Assembly (NCBI GenBank): GCA_002343325.1
Contig: DDSG01000124.1
Location: 1-29,249 of the forward strand
Source of the DNA: Phycisphaerales bacterium UBA2396
GTDB lineage: Bacteria; Planctomycetota; Phycisphaerae; Phycisphaerales; UBA1924
Direction: 5' to 3'
Length of the DNA: 29,249 nucleotides
In this document: in pieces, positions 1 through 7,806 of the stretch
Position numbering within the stretch: position 1 is the first letter of the stretch
How the letters are laid out: every line of letters begins with the position of its first letter
The notes under the pieces: model-generated
What the model was told of the DNA's origin: nothing
The model's input: only the letters and a program-made list of their open reading frames with translations
The model's database searches: none
Made by a program: the position numbers and the translations under genes

Positions 1-302
<302 letters not shown>

Positions 303-436
303 CCAACCAGACGCCGTGCTCGGTTGCCTTGTGCAACCTGCCCGGTCCCATTGGTTGCTCTTCGGGCTTTGTCTCTGTCGAGCATCGTCACTAACCGGAT
401 CAACTCCGCCGCGGGCTTAACCGCCCGTGGCGAGGT

Positions 437-544
<108 letters not shown>

Positions 545-549
545 AATTG

Positions 550-588
550 AACCCCTTCAGGTAAACCTGGAGGGGTTCTTTCTTTTTT
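550..588 (+). terminator. Intrinsic terminator of the rRNA operon
   Basis: A 13-bp stem (550-562 with 565-577, one G-T wobble) is followed at once by a T-rich run, TCTTTCTTTTTT (577-588). It begins 5 bases after the 5S gene, which is where an rRNA operon terminator belongs. It also separates the operon from the opposing gene that ends at 626. Confidence 0.93.
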
Positions 589-625
589 GCCCCTGTTCTT
601 CCTCTTTGGAGACGCCTCATGCGCC

Positions 626-1444
626 TCACTGGCGCGTCAGCGTCCAGGCGATCACGAGCACGAGCGTTTGTTCATCCTCCGTCAGTTGGCCCGAGGTGAC
701 AAGCCTCGAGGCGAACTCGCGGGTGGGCGGGACCTCGATGCGGGCTTGTACCTGGGCTGTTGTGGGGCGGATGAGCGTCCAGGTCTGCATGCCGTGCTTC
801 GCGACGTGCTCTTCGATTCGGCCGGCGCGATTCCCCATCGCGTCGAGCAGTCTCCGCGCGTTGTTGAGCACGAGGGCGGCGGCAAGGTGCTTCGCGGATC
901 CGGCCGCTCGTCCTTCAAGAACAAGGCGGCCGGATTGGTCGACCATGCGGACTCGAGCCGGTGTGCCGCGTGAAATGCCAATGAGCTCGATGGTGCCCAC
1001 GTGACTCCCGCGAGCGATGACGCGAAGTGACCGACTGTCACGCGCGGGGAGGACCGTGTCGTCGATCTCGGCGAGCAGAGCGGGAGGCGAGTCGGTGTAT
1101 CCGGCGGATCCCATCATCGCGTAGGACGCACGCGGTGGATTGAAGTACAGAACGAAGAGCGGCGACAGAAGCGAGAGCAGAAGAAGGACGATCACGATCG
1201 ATCGTGGGATCGACGTGTTCGAGGCGGCAAGCCAAACAGCGCCCGCAAGGGCGAGCACGCAGAGTCCGATGCCGATCGCGATGTTCCGGGCGCGTGAGAG
1301 GCCGAGGGGGACACGAGAGAATGCGGCAATGACTTGGTCGAATGAATTTCGGTAGACGACGTTGTCGGCGAGCAGGAACTGCTCGGCCTGCGGCGGCTCG
1401 TCGGTGTGCTCCGTGAGGCCGAGTGGCGTGTTCTGCCGGCTCAT
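626..1444 (-). CDS. Unknown protein with two membrane segments
   Basis: A protein of 272 residues that I do not recognise. The start at 1444 (MSRQNTPLG) is chosen because the upstream extension is Pro/Arg/Gly-rich and looks non-coding; there is no clear Shine-Dalgarno sequence. Residues about 1-50 are polar. Two hydrophobic helices follow at about 54-74 and 81-101, ending in an FNPPR turn. The remaining 170 residues are soluble and mixed alpha/beta in character. A plausible topology is a membrane hairpin with a long soluble tail on the same side as the N-terminus. No enzymatic motif is visible. It converges on the rRNA operon and its stop lies 38 bases beyond that operon's terminator. The coding assignment rests on length, the membrane pattern and codon-position GC bias. 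Confidence 0.72.
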   Translation of the reverse strand: MSRQNTPLGLTEHTDEPPQAEQFLLADNVVYRNSFDQVIAAFSRVPLGLSRARNIAIGIGLCVLALAGAVWLAASNTSIPRSIVIVLLLLSLLSPLFVLYFNPPRASYAMMGSAGYTDSPPALLAEIDDTVLPARDSRSLRVIARGSHVGTIELIGISRGTPARVRMVDQSGRLVLEGRAAGSAKHLAAALVLNNARRLLDAMGNRAGRIEEHVAKHGMQTWTLIRPTTAQVQARIEVPPTREFASRLVTSGQLTEDEQTLVLVIAWTLTRQ

Positions 1445-1822
1445 GCGGAGAGGGTACCCGGCGAATCGGCCGTAAAACGACGGCGGGGCCGGCAGAACCG
1501 GCCCCCGCGCCATCGGTCGCGAATGTACTTGCAACAGTCCCGGGTGTTCCGAGGCCCGCGGCGTTCCCGAAGCCGATCGCGTCCGGCGTGCGCGTCACCT
1601 CGCAAAGGCGGGCGATCTACACAGGCCAAAGGCGGGGCTTGAACTGGGTCGGCCGCTTCTGACGGGCCTGGTTCCTCCGGGGGTGTCGGTCTGGCCTTCC
1701 TGGCGATTCACCGCGGTGGGGCAAACTCGCTCTCGGGGGGCAAACCGACGACAAGAGACTGACCTTCGCTGATCGGGCTGAGCCTCGATGGGCCGCCGCG
1801 ATCAATGGTCGAACGAAGGGGT
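1445..1822. other. 378-bp region without a supported gene
   Basis: No frame here reads like a protein. I looked for tRNA, tmRNA, RNase P RNA and SRP RNA signatures on both strands and found none that hold. The one clear element is a GC-rich hairpin at 1485-1505, described separately. On the minus strand this stretch is the 3' region of the lysine-rich peptide gene and the 5' region of the 272-residue protein gene. Confidence 0.5.
1470..1507 (-). terminator. GC-rich hairpin, possible minus-strand terminator
   Basis: A perfect 8-bp stem, GGGGCCGG (1485-1492) with CCGGCCCC (1498-1505), encloses a 5-base loop. Read on the minus strand, the stem is followed after about 7 bases by TTTT. It could stop transcription arriving from the lysine-rich peptide gene before the gene at 1444. 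The T-run is short and offset, so the call is weak. Confidence 0.35.
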
Positions 1823-1894
1823 TCAGCCCTTCTTCTTCTTCGCGGTCTTCTTGCCAGCCTTCTTCTTGGCCTTCTTCTTTGCTTTCTTCGCCAT
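1823..1894 (-). CDS. 23-residue lysine-rich basic peptide
   Basis: A short open frame starting at ATG 1894 and ending in TGA at 1823, encoding 23 residues. Fourteen are lysine, the rest mostly alanine with one Gly-Lys-Lys-Thr stretch; it begins MAKKAKKKAKKK. A good Shine-Dalgarno GGAG lies 7 bases upstream of the ATG (1902-1905 on the + strand), and a GATAAT -10-like hexamer lies about 80 bases upstream. The composition resembles the Lys/Ala tails of bacterial histone H1-like proteins (Hc1/HctA type), so nucleic-acid binding by charge is a reasonable inference. No folded domain is possible at this size. The alternative is chance low-complexity sequence; the well-placed ribosome binding site argues against that. 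Confidence 0.6.
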   Translation of the reverse strand: MAKKAKKKAKKKAGKKTAKKKKG

Positions 1895-1970
1895 GATGAA
1901 ACTCCATCAATGAGGACACTGAGCGGAACGACTTCGGCGCGACACGCGACGATGCCTCCGCCACTCGTAC

Positions 1971-1976
1971 ATTATC
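1971..1976 (-). promoter_or_regulatory. Possible -10 element for the lysine-rich peptide gene
   Basis: Read on the minus strand, this is GATAAT, five of six matches to the sigma-70 -10 consensus, in otherwise GC-rich sequence. It sits 77 bases upstream of the peptide start. No convincing -35 hexamer is found at 16-18 bases. Confidence 0.3.
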
Positions 1977-2043
1977 GGAAGAGCAACCGACTCTGCTTGA
2001 GCGGTCAGAGTTTTCCACAATGCGATCGGATGATCGGACGTCG

Positions 2044-2580
2044 TCACTGATCGTTCGAGGGCACGATCCCACCCTCGGCGATCGCGCGCGTTGCTTCATC
2101 GGGCGCGGGCGGCGAGGAGAACAGCGACGGAAGTTCGCACTCGTTGGCGGTGTTGTAGAGCGTCAGCGTGCGCTCGTCGTTGCGGTCGTAGGGAACGCGC
2201 GCGCGGATGATGCCGAGGTATGGGTTGTACCAGAAGGCGGCGTAGGCGCCCGAGACATCGCAGCGGACGATGGGGTGAGTGAGCAGCGCTTCGTCGACGG
2301 TCGCGACATCCATCCAGGGGCGCTGATCGGTGAGCAGCCCGCTGAGGGGCGTTTCGCCCTCGAACCACTCGGGGCGGATGGTGGCGGGCCAGCCGCGGGC
2401 GGTGAGCTCGGTGTCCGCAAGTCCTGCTCTCCGCCGCATTTCCTGACGGATTCGTGCCAGCGAGTCCTGGGTCACCTGGACCTGTTCGAGCGTGGTTTGC
2501 TCCGCGAGTCGCTGGTGTCCATAGACCCCGGCGAACGAGAGTGCGCAGCCCAACGCGAGGATGTTGACGAGTGCTCGCAT
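2044..2580 (-). CDS. Unknown protein with N-terminal membrane anchor
   Basis: A protein of 178 residues starting at ATG 2580, chosen over a start 15 codons upstream because GGAAGG lies just before it. Residues 4-20 form a hydrophobic signal-anchor or signal peptide (LVNILALGCALSFAGVY). A coiled-coil-like polar helix follows to about residue 53. The rest is a compact soluble region with motifs GWP (63-65), RPW (87-89), AFWYNP (115-120) and RARVP (126-130). The C-terminal residues are Pro/Ala-rich. I do not recognise a named family. The soluble part would face the periplasm. It is divergent from the M16-like gene at 2730, with 149 bp between the two starts. Confidence 0.78.
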   Translation of the reverse strand: MRALVNILALGCALSFAGVYGHQRLAEQTTLEQVQVTQDSLARIRQEMRRRAGLADTELTARGWPATIRPEWFEGETPLSGLLTDQRPWMDVATVDEALLTHPIVRCDVSGAYAAFWYNPYLGIIRARVPYDRNDERTLTLYNTANECELPSLFSSPPAPDEATRAIAEGGIVPSNDQ

Positions 2581-2729
2581 CCTGTCCTTCCAGTGACCAT
2601 CGGATAGGCGGGTGCACTTCGCCAATGAGATCCGTCTGCGGTGGTTGGCGGTGATTGGTGTGTGCGGGCTGTGCCGTCGGCGAGGACGGTCCGATAGACT
2701 TCTGACGGGGCTGGGTGCCAGGAGTCTGT

Positions 2730-3974
2730 ATGTCCGGAATAGTGACAGCTCGCCTTGAGAACGGACTGACCATCGTCGCCGAACCGATCGGGGGGGTGCG
2801 CACGGCGGCGGTCACGTGGTTTGTTCCCGGGGGAGGGGCCGAGGACCCGCCGGACCAACTCGGCCGAGCGGCGTTGTGGCACGAGCTGTTGATGCGTGGG
2901 GCGGGGGAGCTGGGGTCGCGAGAGCAGGCGGATGCGTTCGACCGGCTGGGGTGCGGTCGATCGGTCTCGGCCGGGACGTACTTCATGCGGATCGGCGCGT
3001 CGATGCTGGGGGATCGGCTGTGCGAGTCCCTGCCACTGCTGGTGGGCATGGTTCGTCAGCCCCGGTTCGACGAGGCAGCGATCGAGCCGGCGAAGGATCT
3101 GGCGATTCAGGCGATCGAGTCGCTGAAGGATGACCCGCAGGAACGGGCGATGATCGCCGCTCGGCGGAGGCATTATTCCACGCCGCACAACCGCAGCGGG
3201 CTGGGCGAGATCGAGCACATCGAGCGGATGACCCGGCACCAACTGGCGACGCAGTGGGCGGCGATTGCCAAGCCACGCCGGTCGATCTTTGCGGTGGCTG
3301 GGGCGATCGAGCCGTCGGCTGTGGTCGATCAACTGCGGAAGCTGCTGGCCGGGTGGGAAGGGGGCACGCCCGAGCCGGTGACGGGTTCGGGTGGTCCGCG
3401 CGGGTCGGCCCACGAGGAAGACCCGTCCAACCAGGTGCAGATCGTGCTGCTGCACGACGCACCCTCGGAAGCGCACCCCGACAGCATTCTGGAGAAGGTG
3501 GTGATCAACGTGCTGTCCGGCGGGATGTCCGGGCGGCTGTTTACCGAGGTTCGGGAGAAGCGTGGGTTGTGCTACGCGGTGAGTGCCAGCTATCGGGGTG
3601 ATCGAGACTTCGGGAGTGGGCTGGCGTACGTCGGCACGACCCCCGAGCGGGCCCAGCAGTCGCTCGAGGTGCTGCTGGCCGAGCTGGAGCGGATCAACAC
3701 GCCGGGCGGGGCGATCACGAGCGATGAGTTCGAGCGAGCGATCGTGGGGATGAAGAGCCGGCTGGTGTTCAGCGGCGAGTCGACGTCGGCCCGGTCGGCC
3801 GCTCTGGCGTCGGATCAGCACCGCCTGGGTCGGGCGCGCACGCTGGACGAGCTGGCGCAGCAGGTGGATCGGATCACACTGGATCAGGTGAATGCCTATT
3901 TGCGTCGGCGTTCGCTGGGGGCGCTGACGATCCAGACGCTCGGACCGACGCCGCTGAAGCCGCCCGCCCGGTAG
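2730..3974 (+). CDS. M16-family (pitrilysin/insulinase-like) peptidase homologue with altered zinc motif
   Basis: A protein of 414 residues with the two-lobed M16B layout. The N-terminal lobe starts LENGLTIVAEP; the C-terminal lobe (about 225-400) carries the conserved LSGGMSGRLFTEVREKRG and GLCYAVSASY blocks that supply the Arg/Tyr substrate-binding pair. M16 enzymes need HxxEH in the first lobe for zinc. Here the aligned positions read A48-L-W-H51-E52 before LLMRGAG, so the first His is missing and the Glu/His pair is swapped. It may be a non-catalytic subunit, but no second M16 gene is in the window. Start: ATG 2730 has GGAG five bases upstream (2721-2724); a GTG at 2715 is also in frame. 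There is no signal peptide, so it is probably cytoplasmic. The ABC permease gene follows after 18 bp. Confidence 0.88.
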   Translation: MSGIVTARLENGLTIVAEPIGGVRTAAVTWFVPGGGAEDPPDQLGRAALWHELLMRGAGELGSREQADAFDRLGCGRSVSAGTYFMRIGASMLGDRLCESLPLLVGMVRQPRFDEAAIEPAKDLAIQAIESLKDDPQERAMIAARRRHYSTPHNRSGLGEIEHIERMTRHQLATQWAAIAKPRRSIFAVAGAIEPSAVVDQLRKLLAGWEGGTPEPVTGSGGPRGSAHEEDPSNQVQIVLLHDAPSEAHPDSILEKVVINVLSGGMSGRLFTEVREKRGLCYAVSASYRGDRDFGSGLAYVGTTPERAQQSLEVLLAELERINTPGGAITSDEFERAIVGMKSRLVFSGESTSARSAALASDQHRLGRARTLDELAQQVDRITLDQVNAYLRRRSLGALTIQTLGPTPLKPPAR

Positions 3975-3992
3975 CCCATACACTCCGGCCTC

Positions 3993-5732
3993 ATGCTGGA
4001 CCGGCCCTTTCAACGATTGGCGAGGCAGGCGTGGCAGTACGCCCTGATGGCGGCGGTGCTCACGATCCTGGTGCTGTGCCTGCTGTATCCGATTTATCTG
4101 ACGGTTCGCGGGGGTCTGGCGGCGGACGTCGCGACCGGTCGTGGGTGGACGCTCGCCCACGTTCTGGCGATCTTCGAGGATCGTCGGCTGGTGGAGGGGT
4201 TGTTCAACTCGCTGAAGATCGCGGCGACGACGACCACGATCACCATCCTGATTGCGCTCCCCCTGGCGGTGTTGTCGGCGTCGTATCGATTCCCGCTCAA
4301 AGGGTTCTTCAACGCGGCGGTGCTGGTGCCCATGATCCTGCCGCCCTTTGTGGGCGCGATCGGGGTGCGGGCGATTCTGGGGAGGGAGGGTGCGCTCAAC
4401 GCGCTGCTGGGGACGGACTTTGATCTGCTTGGCGGGGCGAGCTTCTGGGGCGTGGTCACGGTTCAGTCGCTGGCGCTCTATCCGATCATTTATCTGAACG
4501 CGACTGCGGCGCTGGCGAATCTCGATCCGGCGCTGGACGAGGCCGCGCAGGGTCTGGGCGCCTCGTGGGCGAAGCGGTTTTTCTCGATCACGCTGCCGCT
4601 GATCCGTCCGGGGTTGTTTGCCGGCGCGACGATCGTGTTCATCTGGAGTTTCACGGAGCTCGGCACGCCGCTGATGTTCGACTATTACACCGCGACGCCG
4701 GTGCAGATCTTCTGGGGTCTGAAGGAAGTTGAGACTTCGCCCGAGCCGTACGCCCTGACGCTGCTGCTGCTGCTGGTCGCGGTGTCGACGTATGTGCTGG
4801 GGCGGATGGTGTTCGGCGGGAAGGCGTACGCGATGTACGCGAAGGCGTCGCGTGCGGGCGGCGAGATTGTGCTTTCCGGAGCGCCCGCGATTCTGGCGAC
4901 CCTGGCGTTCGGCACGGTGCTGTGCCTGGCGGTGCTGCCTCATCTTGGCGTGGTGCTGACGGCGTTCTCGGGCACTGGGCAGTGGTATCGCACGGTTCTT
5001 CCCAAGGCCTTTACGTCCGAGCACTTCCGTCTGGCGCTGTCGTCGCCGGAGAGCTTTGGTTCGATCGTCAACAGCCTGAAGCTGGCCGCCGCGGCGACGG
5101 TGCTGGACATCATCCTGGGGATCGTGATCGGGTATCTGATCGTTCGGACGAAGATTCGCGGGCGGGCGGTGCTCGACGCGCTGTGCATGCTCCCGCTGGC
5201 GGTGCCGGGGCTGGTGATGGCGTTCGGGTACGTGGCAATGACGATGCGCTGGCCGTTCGGCAAGGGTGATCCGCTGGAGGGCGTGATCTCGGTGGTGGGC
5301 GCGGAGCCGAACCCGGTGCTGCTGCTGGTGATCGCGTACGGGATCCGGCGGCTGCCGTACATCGTGCGTTCGACGGTGGCGGGGCTTGAGCAGACGTCCG
5401 GCGAGCTGGAAGAGGCGGCGATGAACCTGGGTGCGTCGCGGTTCACGGCGGTTCGTCGCGTGATCGTGCCGCTGATCCTGGCGAACCTGATCGCGGGCGG
5501 ATTGCTGGTGTTCTCGTTCTCGATGCTCGAGGTGAGCGATTCGCTGATCCTGGCGCAGCAGCCGCAACACTTCCCGTTCACGCGGGCGATCTTCTCGTTC
5601 ACGGAGCGTCTGGGCGACGGCTCGTCCATCGCGAGCGCGATGGGCGTCTGGGGCATGGCGCTCCTGACCGTGACGCTGTTTGCGGCGTCCAGTCTGCTGG
5701 GGAAGAAGCTGGGCTCGATTTTCCGCGTGTAG
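3993..5732 (+). CDS. ABC transporter permease, two-domain fusion (iron(III)/thiamine-type)
   Basis: A 579-residue inner-membrane protein made of two tandem permease halves, about 12 membrane helices in all. Each half has an EAA loop that docks the ATPase: DEAAQGLGASWAKR in the first half and EEAAMNLGASRFTA in the second. Fused permeases of this layout belong to the iron(III) (SfuB/FbpB), thiamine (ThiP) and 2-aminoethylphosphonate import class; the sequence alone does not settle the substrate. No ATPase or substrate-binding protein is encoded in the window, so the partners must lie elsewhere. There is no Shine-Dalgarno sequence before ATG 3993; the 18-bp gap to the M16-like gene suggests co-transcription. 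It converges on the FKBP gene with 3 bp between stops. Confidence 0.92.
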   Translation: MLDRPFQRLARQAWQYALMAAVLTILVLCLLYPIYLTVRGGLAADVATGRGWTLAHVLAIFEDRRLVEGLFNSLKIAATTTTITILIALPLAVLSASYRFPLKGFFNAAVLVPMILPPFVGAIGVRAILGREGALNALLGTDFDLLGGASFWGVVTVQSLALYPIIYLNATAALANLDPALDEAAQGLGASWAKRFFSITLPLIRPGLFAGATIVFIWSFTELGTPLMFDYYTATPVQIFWGLKEVETSPEPYALTLLLLLVAVSTYVLGRMVFGGKAYAMYAKASRAGGEIVLSGAPAILATLAFGTVLCLAVLPHLGVVLTAFSGTGQWYRTVLPKAFTSEHFRLALSSPESFGSIVNSLKLAAAATVLDIILGIVIGYLIVRTKIRGRAVLDALCMLPLAVPGLVMAFGYVAMTMRWPFGKGDPLEGVISVVGAEPNPVLLLVIAYGIRRLPYIVRSTVAGLEQTSGELEEAAMNLGASRFTAVRRVIVPLILANLIAGGLLVFSFSMLEVSDSLILAQQPQHFPFTRAIFSFTERLGDGSSIASAMGVWGMALLTVTLFAASSLLGKKLGSIFRV

Positions 5733-5735
5733 CGG

Positions 5736-6218
5736 TTACTTGACGGCGACGAGCTCGATGCTGAAGACGAGGTCGGCCTTGGCCGGGATATCCGGCGGTG
5801 CGCCGCGCTCGCCGTAGGCGAACTGCCACGGGATGGTGAGGCGACGGACGCCGCCGACCTTCATGCCGGGGATGCCGGCCTGCCAGCCCTGGATGAGGCG
5901 GTTGAGGGGAAAGGTGGCGGGCTCTTTGCCACGGGTGGAGTCGAAGACCTTGCCGTTGCTGGCGAGGGAGCCGTGGTAGTGGATGGTGATGGTGGAAGAG
6001 CCCTTGGCCTCGGCGCCGTCGCCGATCTTGAGGTCTTCGATGAGGAGTCGGATTTCGCTGGTCTTGACGACCTCGTACTTGGTTCCGTCGGGCCCTTCGT
6101 GCATGACCTTGTCCTTTGCCGGCTCTTTGGCGCCCGGCTGCGCCAGGGCGAGGGTAGCGGCGGCGATGAGGCCGAGCATGGCCGGGACCGCGGCGATTCG
6201 GAACAGTGACCGATTCAT
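5736..6218 (-). CDS. FKBP-type peptidyl-prolyl cis-trans isomerase, exported
   Basis: A 160-residue protein with a clear signal peptide (MNRSLFRIAAVPAMLGLIAA, likely cleavage after ALA near residue 26) and a single FKBP domain at about 60-160. Typical FKBP features are VHYxG-like ITIHYHG, the F-D-S block KVFDSTRGKEPATFPL, the IQGWQAGIPGMKVGG loop, RRLTIPWQFAYGERGAPP and the final DLVFSIELVAV strand. It should catalyse proline isomerisation during folding of exported proteins in the periplasm. A strong Shine-Dalgarno sequence, GGAGGG, lies 7 bases before the ATG. It is last in the minus-strand cluster, 95 bp after the Gfo/Idh gene, and may have its own promoter in that gap. Confidence 0.95.
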   Translation of the reverse strand: MNRSLFRIAAVPAMLGLIAAATLALAQPGAKEPAKDKVMHEGPDGTKYEVVKTSEIRLLIEDLKIGDGAEAKGSSTITIHYHGSLASNGKVFDSTRGKEPATFPLNRLIQGWQAGIPGMKVGGVRRLTIPWQFAYGERGAPPDIPAKADLVFSIELVAVK

Positions 6219-6313
6219 GGAAAGCCCTCCGACTCGGATGGACGCTCAGCGTCTCCGCGGGTTCCGATCGGCGATCCGTGGGGGCAGACGTTGGTTTTTG
6301 CGCACGGGACCTG

Positions 6314-7399
6314 TCAGGGCTCGGACCGGTAGGTCCCGATGGTGCGCTTCATGGCCTCGACGATTCGCTGGGCTGTGCGCACGTTGGCGAACCCGGCCTC
6401 GGCGTCGATGGCTGGGCGGCCCCCGGTGCGGACGGCCTCGATGAACTCGCGGATTTCCATCACGATCGGTTCGGCGTCGTCGACCGTGAGGGGCTCGATG
6501 TTGACCAGCTCCTGCCACTTGAGGCTTGTCAGGTCGGAGCCGCGGCGGAGCTGCTCGCGGACTTCCTGCATCTGGATCTCGTTGGCGATGCGGCGGATCA
6601 TGGTGCCGCTCTTGGCGCCGTAGTCTATCTTGATGTAGGCGTTCTGCCCGGTGATGCGGGTGATGCGTTCGGTCTTGAGGGCGAGGCGGCTGGCCGAGAC
6701 GTTGGCGACGCAGACCCCGGTGGGGAGGTTCCAGGTGAGGCGGGCGTTGCAGATGTCGTCGTGCTCGGTGATGACGGCGACGCCTGTGGCTTGCACGTCG
6801 TCGGGCTCGCGGCCGCCCATGAGCATGAGGAGCACGTCGATGTCGTGGATCATCATGTCCATGACGACGCCGACGTCGACGGATCGGAAGGTCATCGGGC
6901 TGACGCGGTGGACCTCGATGTAGCGGGGCGTGACGGGGAGCCCGGACTGGGTGGCCTTCTGGAAGGCGCGGATGACGGGGTTGAAGCGTTCGATGTGCCC
7001 GACCATGAGGACTGTGCCGTGCTTCTCGGCGAGTTCCTTGATGGCCCGGGCGCTCTCGACGTCCTTGGCGAGGGGCTTTTCGACGAGGCAGGCGACTCCG
7101 GCGCGAAGGAGCGGCTCGGCGGCGGACTGGTGGTAGACGGTGGGCACGGCGATGGAGACGGCGTCAACGCCGGCGTCGAGGAGCTGCTCGACGGTGTCGA
7201 GCCCACGCGTGGCGAACTTGTCGGCGATGACCCCGCGACGGTCGACATTGGAGTCGACGACGCCGATGAGTTCGCAGTCTGGTTGTGTGGCGTAGACGCG
7301 GGCGTGGTGCTGGCCCATGCGACCCACGCCGATGACCCCGCACCGGAGCTTGGCTCCCGCGCGGATCTGAGACAGCCTCTCGGATCGGCTTGCGGTCAT
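6314..7399 (-). CDS. Gfo/Idh/MocA-family NAD(P)-dependent oxidoreductase
   Basis: A 361-residue protein with an N-terminal Rossmann fold (CGVIGVGRMGQHHA at about 20-33, the GxGxxG nucleotide loop) and the family signature VEKPLA near 109-114, whose Lys is catalytic in this family. The C-terminal alpha/beta domain carries GHIERFNPVI and MIHDIDVLLML. The HIERFNP and HDIDVLL blocks also occur in GnnA-type enzymes that oxidise the C3 hydroxyl of UDP-GlcNAc for 2,3-diamino lipid A. That makes a nucleotide-sugar substrate possible, but there are no lpx genes here to support it. The start ATG lies 7 bp after the thioredoxin stop, so the two are almost certainly co-transcribed. Cytoplasmic. Confidence 0.93.
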   Translation of the reverse strand: MTASRSERLSQIRAGAKLRCGVIGVGRMGQHHARVYATQPDCELIGVVDSNVDRRGVIADKFATRGLDTVEQLLDAGVDAVSIAVPTVYHQSAAEPLLRAGVACLVEKPLAKDVESARAIKELAEKHGTVLMVGHIERFNPVIRAFQKATQSGLPVTPRYIEVHRVSPMTFRSVDVGVVMDMMIHDIDVLLMLMGGREPDDVQATGVAVITEHDDICNARLTWNLPTGVCVANVSASRLALKTERITRITGQNAYIKIDYGAKSGTMIRRIANEIQMQEVREQLRRGSDLTSLKWQELVNIEPLTVDDAEPIVMEIREFIEAVRTGGRPAIDAEAGFANVRTAQRIVEAMKRTIGTYRSEP

Positions 7400-7406
7400 C
7401 GGGGGT

Positions 7407-7739
7407 TCATCCCAGGGCAGCGTCGATCGCGGTGGCGAGCGTCGCTTCGTTGGTGAAGCCCCGGAAGGCCTTGACGATCTGGCCGTTCTTAAAGAGCAGC
7501 ACGGTCGGGATCGACATGATCTGATACTGGGCGGAGACCTGCTTTTGGACGGTCACGTCGACCTTCCCGACCTTGACGCGGCCGGCGTACTTGCCCGCGA
7601 GGGCGTCGATCGTGGGGGTCAGCATCTTGCAGGGGGTGCACCAGTCGGCCCAGAAATCCACCAGAACAGGCTGTTGGGATTTGAGCACCTCGGCTTCGAA
7701 GTTCGCGTCGGTGAATTCCAAGGTGTTGGCCCCGGCCAT
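7407..7739 (-). CDS. trxA: Thioredoxin with a Cys-Thr-Pro-Cys active site
   Basis: A compact 110-residue thioredoxin with VLVDFWADWCTPCK around C34 and C37, the cis-proline loop MSIPTVLLFKNG, and the buried Asp in VDFWA. The central dipeptide is Thr-Pro rather than the usual Gly-Pro; this changes one residue between the redox cysteines and may shift the redox potential. Start ATG 7739 is set by GGAG five bases upstream; a longer in-frame N-terminal extension is Pro/Thr-rich and looks non-coding. It acts in the cytoplasm as a disulfide reductant. It lies 67 bp after folP and 7 bp before the oxidoreductase gene, in the same direction. Confidence 0.95.
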   Translation of the reverse strand: MAGANTLEFTDANFEAEVLKSQQPVLVDFWADWCTPCKMLTPTIDALAGKYAGRVKVGKVDVTVQKQVSAQYQIMSIPTVLLFKNGQIVKAFRGFTNEATLATAIDAALG

Positions 7740-7806
7740 AGACACTCCAGTCGGTTCGGGTGTGCGTCGCGGCGGGATGGACGCCCCTGTCCGCGTTGCG
7801 GGAATG

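Noticed and set aside
303..436. Possible tRNA in the 23S-5S spacer.
   Set aside because: No cloverleaf or T-loop sequence is present.
1640..1790. Possible tmRNA (GCAAAC string in GTGGGGCAAACTCGC) or SRP-like RNA in the gap.
   Set aside because: No tag ending in a hydrophobic LAA-type sequence, no tRNA-like ends, and no conserved SRP tetraloop block were found.
1617..2099. A 160-codon minus-strand frame across the lysine-rich peptide, with a Glu/Gly-rich middle.
   Set aside because: Its acidic stretch is the out-of-frame reading of the lysine codons. It lacks a good ribosome binding site, whereas the 23-residue frame has one.
2472..5570. A 1032-codon open frame on the minus strand.
   Set aside because: It is antisense to the M16-like and permease genes, both of which have clear family motifs. 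Its product is Arg/Gln/His-rich low-complexity sequence with no domain, typical of a shadow frame in GC-rich DNA.
6206..7456. A 416-codon plus-strand frame rich in Asp, Gly and Val.
   Set aside because: It is antisense to the Gfo/Idh oxidoreductase gene, whose motifs are unambiguous.
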